20,477 nucleotides of DNA from NCBI GenBank assembly GCA_902492935.1, contig CABUNJ010000034.1, positions 1 to 20,477 of the forward strand. The letters are read 5' to 3'. The position numbers were made by a program, and so were the translations under genes. Every line of letters starts with the position of its first letter. Positions within the stretch are counted from its first letter, which is position 1. Positions 14,627 through 20,477 of the stretch are shown piece after piece. The notes under the pieces are model-generated. The model did not search any database. It was not told where the DNA came from and was given only the letters and a program-made list of their open reading frames with translations. This DNA comes from an uncultured Collinsella sp. (lineage in GTDB: Bacteria > Actinomycetota > Coriobacteriia > Coriobacteriales > Coriobacteriaceae).

Positions 14627-15598
14627 CTAGCCCGTGTAGCGCTCGCGGTAGGTGTTGCGCTTGGGTGCGGAGCCGTGGCTGCCGTGGTGACGCGTGCGGC
14701 TGGCGGTGTTGGTCGCCGGCGCGGCGCCGCGCTTGGAGCTCGCCTGCTTGGGCGGGATGCCACCGCTTTTGAGGATCTGCACCTCGCGATCGGTGAGTTC
14801 GCGCCACGAGCCCTTGGCCACGCCCTCGAGCTCCAGGCCGGCAAAGTTGCAGCGGTGCAGGCGGATCACGGGATGGTGAATCTTGCTCAGCATGCGCTTG
14901 ACCTGGTTTTTACGACCCTCGCGGATGATGACCTCCACGGCGGTGGTGCTGGGCTTGACGCCCTGCGGAGCTACGGCCTCGGCCTCGCGTGCGGTGATGA
15001 CGCGGCAGATCGCCGGCTGGCACAGGCCGTCGTCGAGCTCGATGCCGCGGCGCAGCGGCTCAAGATCGCGGTCGGTCAGTCGCCCGTCCACGATCGCCTG
15101 GTAGGTCTTATAGACGTGTTTGCTGGGGTGCAGCAGGTCCTGCGACAGGTCGCCGTCGGTGGTAAAGAGCAAAAGGCCTGTGGTATCGCGGTCCAGGCGG
15201 CCCACCGGGAAAAGCCCCGGAAATCGGTCGCGCGGGACCAGATCGGCCACGCAAGGGCGCTCCTGCGGGTCGCTCATGGTGGTGAGGTAGCCGGTCGGCT
15301 TGTAGAGCATCAGGTACACGGCGCCCTGGTTGAGCTTGACGGGCATGCCGTCGACCTCGATGTGATCTCGGTCGACATCGACCTTGGTGCCCAGCTCGGT
15401 CGCGACCTGGCCGTTGACGGTCACGCGGCCGGCGGTCATCAGGTCCTCCGAGCCGCGACGGCTCGCCACGCCCGCGCGCGCCAAAAAGCGCTGCAAGCGC
15501 ATGGTGTGCGGATAGACGGGCTGGATGTCGCCCGTGGGCGCTGCGGTGTCCATGGCGTTTGCGATGCGCGTCTCCCCTGCTTCGTTAGTCCTCGTCAT
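14627..15598 (-). CDS. rluB: rRNA pseudouridine synthase (RluB/RsuA family)
   Basis: This enzyme isomerises a uridine in ribosomal RNA to pseudouridine; the family suggests 23S rRNA, but RluB versus RsuA versus RluE/F cannot be fully told from sequence alone. I chose the ATG at 15598 (323 residues), which has GGAGG six bases upstream and overlaps scpB by 14 bases. Residues about 33-80 are an S4 RNA-binding domain (MRLQRFLARAGVASRR). The catalytic aspartate is in PVGRLDRDTTGLLL (Asp136), followed by KTYQAIVDGRL and EGRKNQVKRML. The last about 50 residues are a Lys/Arg/Ser/Thr/His-rich extension (KQASSKRGAAPATNTASRTR and onward), probably disordered and RNA-binding. A 30-residue extension also precedes the S4 domain. 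Confidence 0.92.
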   Translation of the reverse strand: MTRTNEAGETRIANAMDTAAPTGDIQPVYPHTMRLQRFLARAGVASRRGSEDLMTAGRVTVNGQVATELGTKVDVDRDHIEVDGMPVKLNQGAVYLMLYKPTGYLTTMSDPQERPCVADLVPRDRFPGLFPVGRLDRDTTGLLLFTTDGDLSQDLLHPSKHVYKTYQAIVDGRLTDRDLEPLRRGIELDDGLCQPAICRVITAREAEAVAPQGVKPSTTAVEVIIREGRKNQVKRMLSKIHHPVIRLHRCNFAGLELEGVAKGSWRELTDREVQILKSGGIPPKQASSKRGAAPATNTASRTRHHGSHGSAPKRNTYRERYTG

Positions 15599-16304
15599 GC
15601 ATGTCCTCCGAGGTATCGCCGGTGGGCAGAAGCTCCTCGTCATCGGCGTCCTCAACATCGGTATCGATCAGTTCGCGCTCTTCGTCCAGGTCCTCGGCCT
15701 GCTCCTCAAGCGTGGATTGAATGCTGCGGCCGCTCAGGCGCTCGCGGATAAACTGGCGCGACTGCTCGTCAGGGGCAAACTGCTCCAGATCGGGCAGGTC
15801 GCGGGTGGAGCGCAGGCCAAACTTTTCCAAGAAGGCGTTGGTTGTGCCGTAGATGATGGCCTGACCGCGCTCGGGGTCGCGGCCGAGCTCGCGCACCAGG
15901 CCCTTGTCCACGAGCGACGCGATGACGCCGTCGGAGTTGACGCCGCGGATGCCCTTGACCACCTCGCGCGTGACGGGCTGGTGGTAGGCGATGACGGCCA
16001 GGGTCTCGAGCGCCGCCTGCGACAGCTTTTGCGTGTCCCAGCTCAGCACATAGGCCTCGACCACGTCGTGGTAGGCGGGGTGCGTAAACAGGCGCCAGCC
16101 GCCGGCGACCTCGCGCAGCTGAAAGCCGCGGTTAGCCTCCTCGTACTCAACCTTGAGCTCGGCGAGCAGCGACGCGCACTCGCCCGGGGCGATATCCAAC
16201 GCACCTGCCAGCGCGGGTGCGCTCACGGGGTCGCTCGACACCAGCAGCAGCGCCTCGAGGGCGCCTTTGAGGCTGTTTGCCTCCAGCGTGGAAAGGGTTG
16301 ACAT
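15585..16304 (-). CDS. scpB: segregation and condensation protein B
   Basis: ScpB forms the bacterial condensin with ScpA and SMC and is needed for chromosome compaction and segregation. The protein has 239 residues. Two winged-helix domains are visible: the first at about 10-85 (LKGALEALLLVSSDP, CASLLAELKVEYE), the second at about 90-170, with the family signature QKLSQAALETLAVIAYHQPV and the following IRGVNSDGVIASLVDKGLV and AIIYGTTNAFLEKFGL. The tail of about 55 residues is highly acidic (EEQAEDLDEERELIDTD), ending in HDED. It follows scpA by 12 bases with AGGAG eight bases before the ATG, the standard pairing. Confidence 0.96.
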   Translation of the reverse strand: MSTLSTLEANSLKGALEALLLVSSDPVSAPALAGALDIAPGECASLLAELKVEYEEANRGFQLREVAGGWRLFTHPAYHDVVEAYVLSWDTQKLSQAALETLAVIAYHQPVTREVVKGIRGVNSDGVIASLVDKGLVRELGRDPERGQAIIYGTTNAFLEKFGLRSTRDLPDLEQFAPDEQSRQFIRERLSGRSIQSTLEEQAEDLDEERELIDTDVEDADDEELLPTGDTSEDMHDED

Positions 16305-16316
16305 GGTTGGTCGCTC

Positions 16317-17126
16317 CTATTCGGTGAGCTCGGGGCCCTCGCCGGGCACGTATGCCTCGGCGCCCTCGACGCGGTTGATGCAGATGGTTCCGAAGATCTC
16401 GTCCTGGCTCAGCGTGAGCGAGCCGCGCTTGGCAAGCTCAAGCATGGCCAGGAAGGTGACGACGAGCTGCTCGGTCGTGGCGTCGCCGTCCAGCAGCTCG
16501 CGGAAGGTGCAGGTTTGGTGTGCCATGGTAAAGCGGTCGACTGAGGCCACGGTCAGGTCGAGCGGCACGCGATGCGGCGCCACGTGCTCGGCCTCCAGCA
16601 GGAAGGTCTGTCGCTTGCCGTCCAGGTCGGCGCAGATGACGGCGAGACCGCGCAGGGTGATGCCGGCCAGGTAGTCGGGCATGAGCCCCAGGAACTCGGG
16701 ATCGGGGCCGGCCACACGCGGGTGCATGCGGCTTTCGGCCTGCATGCGGGCACCGAGGGCCGCAGCCGCGCCTTTAAACTGCTTGTAGGCAATCAGGCGC
16801 TGGATCAGGACCTCGCGCAGGGCGTCGCCGTCGAGCGTACTGAGCTCCTCGAGCTCTTCGTCGAATTCGTCATCGTCGTCGGCTTTGCGCGGGGCCTCCT
16901 GCGGTACCAGCGATGCGGCCTTGATGTCCAAAAGGGTTGCCGCGACCAGCAAAAAGTCGCTCGCCACGTCTAGGTCCAGCGCCTCGATGCGCTCAGCCTC
17001 GGCAAGGTACTGTTCGGCCACCTCGCTGATGGAGATGGCGCCGATATCTACTTTTTGGCGGGTTACCAGCTGCAGCAGCAGGTCGAACGGTCCGCTGTAG
17101 ACCTGCGTCGACACGCGATACGACAT
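16317..17126 (-). CDS. scpA: segregation and condensation protein A
   Basis: ScpA is the kleisin bridge of the SMC-ScpAB condensin. The protein has 269 residues, typical. The N-terminal signature is present: YSGPFDLLLQLVTRQKVDIG then ISISEVAEQYL, with the helix that binds the SMC neck. Next comes ASDFLLVAATLLDIKAASLV, an acidic linker (DDDDEFDEELEEL), and a C-terminal winged-helix segment (TEQLVVTFLAMLELAKRGSL). The ATG has a perfect AAAGGAGGT ribosome binding site. An 84-base gap separates it from the M50 protease gene, the largest gap in the string; it holds a CGACCG/CGGTCG hairpin (17177-17195) with no T-run, so scpA may have its own promoter there, but I see no good match. Confidence 0.96.
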   Translation of the reverse strand: MSYRVSTQVYSGPFDLLLQLVTRQKVDIGAISISEVAEQYLAEAERIEALDLDVASDFLLVAATLLDIKAASLVPQEAPRKADDDDEFDEELEELSTLDGDALREVLIQRLIAYKQFKGAAAALGARMQAESRMHPRVAGPDPEFLGLMPDYLAGITLRGLAVICADLDGKRQTFLLEAEHVAPHRVPLDLTVASVDRFTMAHQTCTFRELLDGDATTEQLVVTFLAMLELAKRGSLTLSQDEIFGTICINRVEGAEAYVPGEGPELTE

Positions 17127-17210
17127 CTTCGACCTCCTTTGACGGCGCCTTCGCGGCGCGGTTTGGGTGCATGTTACGACCGCTTTGCACGGTCGACCTG
17201 TAAGTTTACC

Positions 17211-17894
17211 TTAGATGCCGGCGATTGCGAAGTTGAGCAGCTGCTCAGCAAGCGGATACACGGTAACGTCGAAATAGCGGCCGATTACATCGATGCCGGT
17301 CCACATGGGCAGCAGGTACAGCACGATGATAAGGATCGGCATGGCGTATTGCTGCAGGCGGTAATAGTTGTTGAGCGCCTTGCCTTTGAGGAAGGGCACG
17401 ATGATTGACGAGCCGTCGAGCGGCGGAATCGGGATGAGGTTAAAAAACGCGAGCGACAGGTTGACCACGATGAACGTGGCGCCGAAGTTCATGATCTGCG
17501 ATGCCACGGCAAAGGACATACTGGTGTAGAGGTTGCCGTAGGTCAGGCGCATGAGGGCGGCAGCAAGACACGCGAGTGCGATGTTCGATGCGGGGCCGGC
17601 TACGCTCACCAGGACCTCGTCGCGTTTGGGGTGCTTGAGGTTGTTGAGGTAGACGGGCACGGGCTTGGCGAAGGCGAACACCGGGCCGCCGGCGGCGAGC
17701 ATGAGCAGCGGCAGGAGGACGGTGCCAAATGGGTCGATATGGTTGAGAGGGTTGAGCGAGACGCGTCCGCGCGAACGGGCCGTCTTGTCGCCGAGCGCCC
17801 AGGCAGCGGCGGCGTGTGCGCTCTCGTGGATAACGATACCCACGATGACGGCGACGGCGCTGGCGAGCAGGTTCATGAGGTAGCTGCTGGACAT
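17211..17894 (-). CDS. site-2 protease family (M50) membrane metalloprotease
   Basis: This encodes 227 residues, mostly hydrophobic, with about five or six membrane segments. The zinc-binding HExxH is in VIHESAHAAAA (residues about 23-27), within the first helix. The second conserved motif is NLIPIPPLDGSS, whose Asp completes the zinc site. No PDZ domain is present, so it belongs to the short group related to YwhC-type proteins rather than RseP. Such enzymes cut substrates within the membrane, but no partner or target gene is adjacent, so the substrate is unknown. GGGGAG lies four to five bases before the ATG. It follows the 98-residue membrane protein by nine bases. Confidence 0.93.
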   Translation of the reverse strand: MSSSYLMNLLASAVAVIVGIVIHESAHAAAAWALGDKTARSRGRVSLNPLNHIDPFGTVLLPLLMLAAGGPVFAFAKPVPVYLNNLKHPKRDEVLVSVAGPASNIALACLAAALMRLTYGNLYTSMSFAVASQIMNFGATFIVVNLSLAFFNLIPIPPLDGSSIIVPFLKGKALNNYYRLQQYAMPILIIVLYLLPMWTGIDVIGRYFDVTVYPLAEQLLNFAIAGI

Positions 17895-17903
17895 GTCACT
17901 CCC

Positions 17904-18200
17904 CTAGCGGACGCGGCGCGAGGCACGCGTGAGCAGGTAGTCGGCCACAAATAGGATAACGGCCACGATGGCGTAATCCAAGCGGAACACGCCGCCAAAG
18001 GGCGACGTGATGACGCCGTAGCCGGCGATGGCGTTCGGCAGTGCGCGCGAAAGCTCAACGACAAAGCCCACGATCTGCAGCTTGGCGGTCAGGCCGCTAA
18101 AGCACAGCAGCACGGTCATCGCGCTCATAAAGATGCCGCAGATGCGGCACGCGATGGCGATGATGCTCATCGCCACGGCAGCGGCCTTACGAGAGTTCAC
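17904..18200 (-). CDS. small membrane protein of unknown function
   Basis: This encodes 98 residues from a GTG at 18200 that lies inside the end of the ABC-F gene (14-base overlap), with GAGGAG seven bases upstream. An in-frame ATG at residue 11 is an alternative but has no ribosome binding site. Hydrophobic segments are visible at about 11-34 and 74-90, with a weaker one at 41-50; the N-terminus is basic (NSRK) and the C-terminus ends in RASRRVR. I do not recognise a domain. The tight overlap with the ABC-F gene and the nine-base gap to the protease gene suggest coupled expression. A role with either neighbour is possible but not shown by sequence. Confidence 0.75.
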   Translation of the reverse strand: MNSRKAAAVAMSIIAIACRICGIFMSAMTVLLCFSGLTAKLQIVGFVVELSRALPNAIAGYGVITSPFGGVFRLDYAIVAVILFVADYLLTRASRRVR

Positions 18201-20214
18201 GCGCGGTCTCCTCTTCGATTTGGGTGGAAAGCTCGAGCCATTCGTCCTCGAGCTTAGGTAGCTCTTGCTTAAGGCCGTTATATTCCCCCAGCGCGGCGTT
18301 GAACTTGTCCTGATCGGCATAAAGCTCTTCGCTGGCCATCAATTCCATAAGCTCGTCATAGCGGGCGCGCTTTTTGTCGAGCTCTGCCTCGATCTTCTTG
18401 AGCTGGTTGCGCACGCCCTTGAGCTTTTTGTTGAGCGCAGCGCGGGCCTGGGCCTCGGCGCGCTTTTGCTCCTTGGTCTTTTTGCCCTCGGCGGGCTTGG
18501 GGGCCGCGGCGGGGGTGTTGGCCTGGGCGGTACTGGCTGGCTTGGGCGCGGACGGGGCGCTCTCCCCTGCCGCCTCGGCGGCGGCGCGGGCTGCGAGGTC
18601 CTCGCGCTTGTAGAGGTAGTAGTCGTAGTCGCCGTCATAGACCGTGACCTTGCCATCGCGGATGTCGATGACGCGGTTGGCCACGGCGCGTACCAGGTGC
18701 TCGTCGTGGCTGATCAGCACGATGGTGCCGGGGAAGTTTTGCAGGGCGTTCTCGAGCATGTCCACCGAGTCGATGTCCAGGTGGTTGGTGGGCTCGTCCA
18801 GGCATAGGAGTGCCTCGGGGGCCACGAGCATCTTGGCCAGGGCCAGGCGCGCCTTTTCGCCACCGGAGAGAACGCGGACCTGCTTCTCGATGGAATCGTT
18901 GTCGCTAAACAGGAAGGCGCCCAGCAGGCTGCGCTGCTGCGGTACGGTCCACTTGGGAGTGACGGTGTCGATCTCTTGCAGGACGGTGTTGGACTCGGTC
19001 ATGCCCTCGAGCGCATGCTGGGCATAGTAGGCGACGCCGACGTTGGTTCCCAGGTCGCGGGTGCCGGTGGTGGGCGGCTCCAGACCGGCGAGGATCTTCA
19101 TGAGCGTGGACTTGCCGGCACCGTTGGGGCCGACGAGTGCCACGTGCTCGCCGCGGTAGAGCTTGAGGTCGATGTCGCTGTAGATGTGCTTGTTGCCGTA
19201 GGACTTGGAGACGCCCTCGAGGCCCACGACCATGTCGCCGGAGCGCGGCGGGTCGGGGAACTTAAAGTCGATGTGCTTGTGGCCCTCGGGCAGGATGACG
19301 AGCTCCTTTTTGATCTGCTCGATCTTACGGATGCGCTCCTGCGCCTGGGCGGCCTTGGTGGGCTTGTAGCGGAACTTGTCGACGAAGACCTGCATGTGGG
19401 CGATGTCGCGCTCCTGCGCGGCACGCTTGGCGCGCATCTGCTCCAGGTTGTCCTCGCGCTGCTTAAGGTAGCTGCTGTAGTTGCCGGTGTAGGTGGTCAC
19501 GCGGCGGTTTTCGAGCGCGGCCACGTGGTCGACGCAGGCATCCATGAAGGCGCGGTCGTGGCTGACGATGAGGACGGCGCCGTCGTAGTTGGCGATAAAG
19601 CTGCGTAGCCACTGGACGCTCTCGAGGTCCAGGTGGTTGGTGGGCTCGTCCAGCAACAGCAGGTCGGGATGACGCAGGAAGAGCTTGGCGAGCGCGATGC
19701 GCATCTGCCATCCACCCGAGAACTCGGAGCACGGGCGTTCAAAGTCGGTGACCTTAAAGCCCAGGCCGGACAGGATCTTGCGGGCGTTGCTCTCGAGTTC
19801 GTAGCCGCCCAGGTGCTCAAAGCGGTCCTGGACCTGGCCGTACTCGTTGAGGAGTGCGTCGACGTCCTTCCCCTGTTCGGAGAGCTCGGTGATCTGGGCC
19901 TGCAGCTCGTTGGCGCGCTCGCCCATGCGGCGGATTTCCTTGGCGGCGGCCATGACCTCGGCGAGGATGGTGGTGTCCTTTTGCTCTAGGTTGGTTTCCT
20001 GTTCTAGGTAGCCCACCTGGCAGTCCTTGGCGTACTGGACCTGGCCGGCGTCGGGGCTGTCGATGCCCATGATGATCTTGAGCATGGTGGTTTTGCCGGC
20101 GCCGTTGGGTCCCACGAGCGCGAAGCGCTCGCCGGGGTTGATCTGGAAGGACGCGCCGCTAAAGAGGACGCGCGCGCCGAAGCTTTTTTCGATCTTGTCG
20201 ACCAGGAGGATCAT
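18187..20214 (-). CDS. ABC-F family ATPase
   Basis: ABC-F proteins have two ABC domains and no membrane part; they act on the ribosome, easing stalled translation or giving antibiotic protection. This has 675 residues. Domain 1: Walker A GPNGAGKTT (35-43), signature FSGGWQMRIALAKL (165-178), Walker B LLLLDEPTNHLD (185-196). Domain 2: GPNGAGKST (362-370), LSGGEKARLALAK (449-461), LCLDEPTNHLD (470-480). The charged interdomain linker (about 250-310) is the P-site tRNA interacting region. An Ala/Pro-rich stretch (541-575) leads to a Lys/Glu-rich coiled coil (580-675), as in YdiF and Uup-type members. The exact subgroup, and whether it confers resistance, cannot be told. The ribosome binding site is weak (AAAGGCGG). 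It lies 30 bases after the tRNA-Ala terminator and no strong promoter is visible between, so it may depend on readthrough or on a poorly conserved promoter. Confidence 0.93.
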   Translation of the reverse strand: MILLVDKIEKSFGARVLFSGASFQINPGERFALVGPNGAGKTTMLKIIMGIDSPDAGQVQYAKDCQVGYLEQETNLEQKDTTILAEVMAAAKEIRRMGERANELQAQITELSEQGKDVDALLNEYGQVQDRFEHLGGYELESNARKILSGLGFKVTDFERPCSEFSGGWQMRIALAKLFLRHPDLLLLDEPTNHLDLESVQWLRSFIANYDGAVLIVSHDRAFMDACVDHVAALENRRVTTYTGNYSSYLKQREDNLEQMRAKRAAQERDIAHMQVFVDKFRYKPTKAAQAQERIRKIEQIKKELVILPEGHKHIDFKFPDPPRSGDMVVGLEGVSKSYGNKHIYSDIDLKLYRGEHVALVGPNGAGKSTLMKILAGLEPPTTGTRDLGTNVGVAYYAQHALEGMTESNTVLQEIDTVTPKWTVPQQRSLLGAFLFSDNDSIEKQVRVLSGGEKARLALAKMLVAPEALLCLDEPTNHLDIDSVDMLENALQNFPGTIVLISHDEHLVRAVANRVIDIRDGKVTVYDGDYDYYLYKREDLAARAAAEAAGESAPSAPKPASTAQANTPAAAPKPAEGKKTKEQKRAEAQARAALNKKLKGVRNQLKKIEAELDKKRARYDELMELMASEELYADQDKFNAALGEYNGLKQELPKLEDEWLELSTQIEEETARELS

Positions 20215-20244
20215 GGTGCCGCCTTTGACCTTGTGTTCCTATAT

Positions 20245-20273
20245 GAAAAAAGGCCCCAACTTGCGTTGGAGCC
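20245..20273 (-). terminator. intrinsic terminator of tRNA-Ala
   Basis: On the minus strand GGCTCCAAC (20265-20273) pairs with GTTGGGGCC (20252-20260), with one G-T pair and a GCAA loop, followed by TTTTTT. It starts 17 bases after the tRNA 3' end, and the ABC-F start lies 30 bases past it. Confidence 0.85.
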
Positions 20274-20289
20274 TCATTCAATGCTCGGG

Positions 20290-20362
20290 TGGAGACGAGG
20301 GGGATCGAACCCCTGACCTCTTGACTGCCAGTCAAGCGCTCTCCCAGCTGAGCTACGCCCCC
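20290..20362 (-). tRNA. tRNA-Ala (anticodon GGC), CCA not encoded
   Basis: The minus strand folds as a cloverleaf of 73 bases: acceptor GGGGGCG/CGTCTCC with the G3-T70 pair that is the main alanine identity element, D-arm TAGCTCAGCTGGGAGAGC, anticodon stem CTTGA/TCAAG around loop CTGGCAG (anticodon GGC), and T-arm GGGGTTCGATCCCC. The discriminator is A (20290). The next bases read CCC, so the terminal CCA must be added by the tRNA nucleotidyltransferase. Its anticodon arm is almost the same as that of the tRNA-Pro in this window. Confidence 0.96.
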
Positions 20363-20374
20363 GTGCGAAGAAGT

Positions 20375-20403
20375 ACTATACGGGAACTCGGACGGCGATG
20401 CAA
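20375..20403 (-). promoter_or_regulatory. promoter of tRNA-Ala
   Basis: On the minus strand TTGCAT (20398-20403) and TATAGT (20375-20380) are separated by 17 bases, a close sigma-70-type match. Transcription would begin at about 20368, giving a leader of only about 6 bases before the mature tRNA. Confidence 0.8.
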
Positions 20404-20456
20404 GGACATTTTTGGAAAATTTGAGGCTTCGGTAGTTTGTGTGACAAGGGGCTAGC

Positions 20457-20477
20457 CTAGGCAGCAACGCTCTTCGC
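20457..20477 (-). CDS. possible 3' end of an upstream minus-strand gene (partial)
   Basis: The minus strand enters the window reading A-K-S-V-A-A then TAG (20457-20459) in one frame. High third-position GC and the lack of a gene between this stop and the tRNA-Ala promoter make a gene end plausible, but six codons cannot prove it or name it. Confidence 0.25.
   Translation of the reverse strand, partial: AKSVAA

Noticed and set aside
14594..15751. Long plus-strand open frame opposite the pseudouridine synthase gene
   Set aside because: It spans the cmk-rluB gap and rluB without a ribosome binding site, and the protein is Gly/Ala/Val/His-rich antisense sequence.
17130..17205. Promoter or terminator between the M50 gene and scpA
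   Set aside because: Hairpins exist but lack a T-run, and the best -10-like TAACAT has no -35 at proper spacing.

Overview
This window looks like the chromosome of a GC-rich actinobacterium of the Coriobacteriia, most likely Collinsella or a close relative. That is an inference from codon use and from gene content and order; no 16S or species marker is present. It has two very different parts.

Positions 1 to about 2,985 are an accessory stretch of lower GC full of decayed genes. On the plus strand it holds the last codons of an unknown gene, a small membrane-anchored protein, a cluster of inverted repeats, the 3' remnant of a DnaQ-like exonuclease, and the 3' part of a DUF6273-type gene with its terminator. 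On the minus strand lies a three-gene cassette: a thioredoxin-like gene with a premature stop and no 5' end, a signal-peptide-bearing Cys-containing protein broken by an apparent one-base deletion, and a small membrane protein that looks intact. The cassette resembles the disulfide-oxidase / secreted peptide / membrane protein sets seen in some bacteriocin loci. It is the best candidate here for something undescribed, although it now looks mostly dead.

An intergenic zone with TTGCTTAA palindromes, a terminator and a tRNA-Pro(GGG) gene with its own promoter close this part. The tRNA 3' end faces the decayed region, as expected for an integration hot spot.

From about 3,143 to 20,214 everything is housekeeping, all on the minus strand, and packed with overlaps or gaps of a few bases. 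In transcription order: an ABC-F ATPase, a 98-aa membrane protein, an M50 site-2 protease, scpA, scpB, an RluB-type pseudouridine synthase, cmk, a PlsC-type acyltransferase, ispH, a DUF512 radical-SAM-like protein, der, plsY, gpsA, rpe, a cysteine desulfurase, a Nif3-like protein, a coiled-coil zinc-ribbon protein and coaBC. The themes are ribosome assembly and translation (ABC-F, RluB-type, Der), chromosome condensation (ScpAB), phospholipid synthesis (GpsA to PlsY to PlsC-type) and cofactor or Fe-S metabolism (IspH, cysteine desulfurase, CoaBC). GpsA makes glycerol-3-phosphate, PlsY acylates it and the PlsC-type enzyme probably acylates it again, so three steps of one pathway sit in one gene string.

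Upstream of the ABC-F gene is tRNA-Ala(GGC) with a clear promoter and terminator. No CRISPR array, insertion sequence, rRNA gene or recognisable riboswitch was seen.
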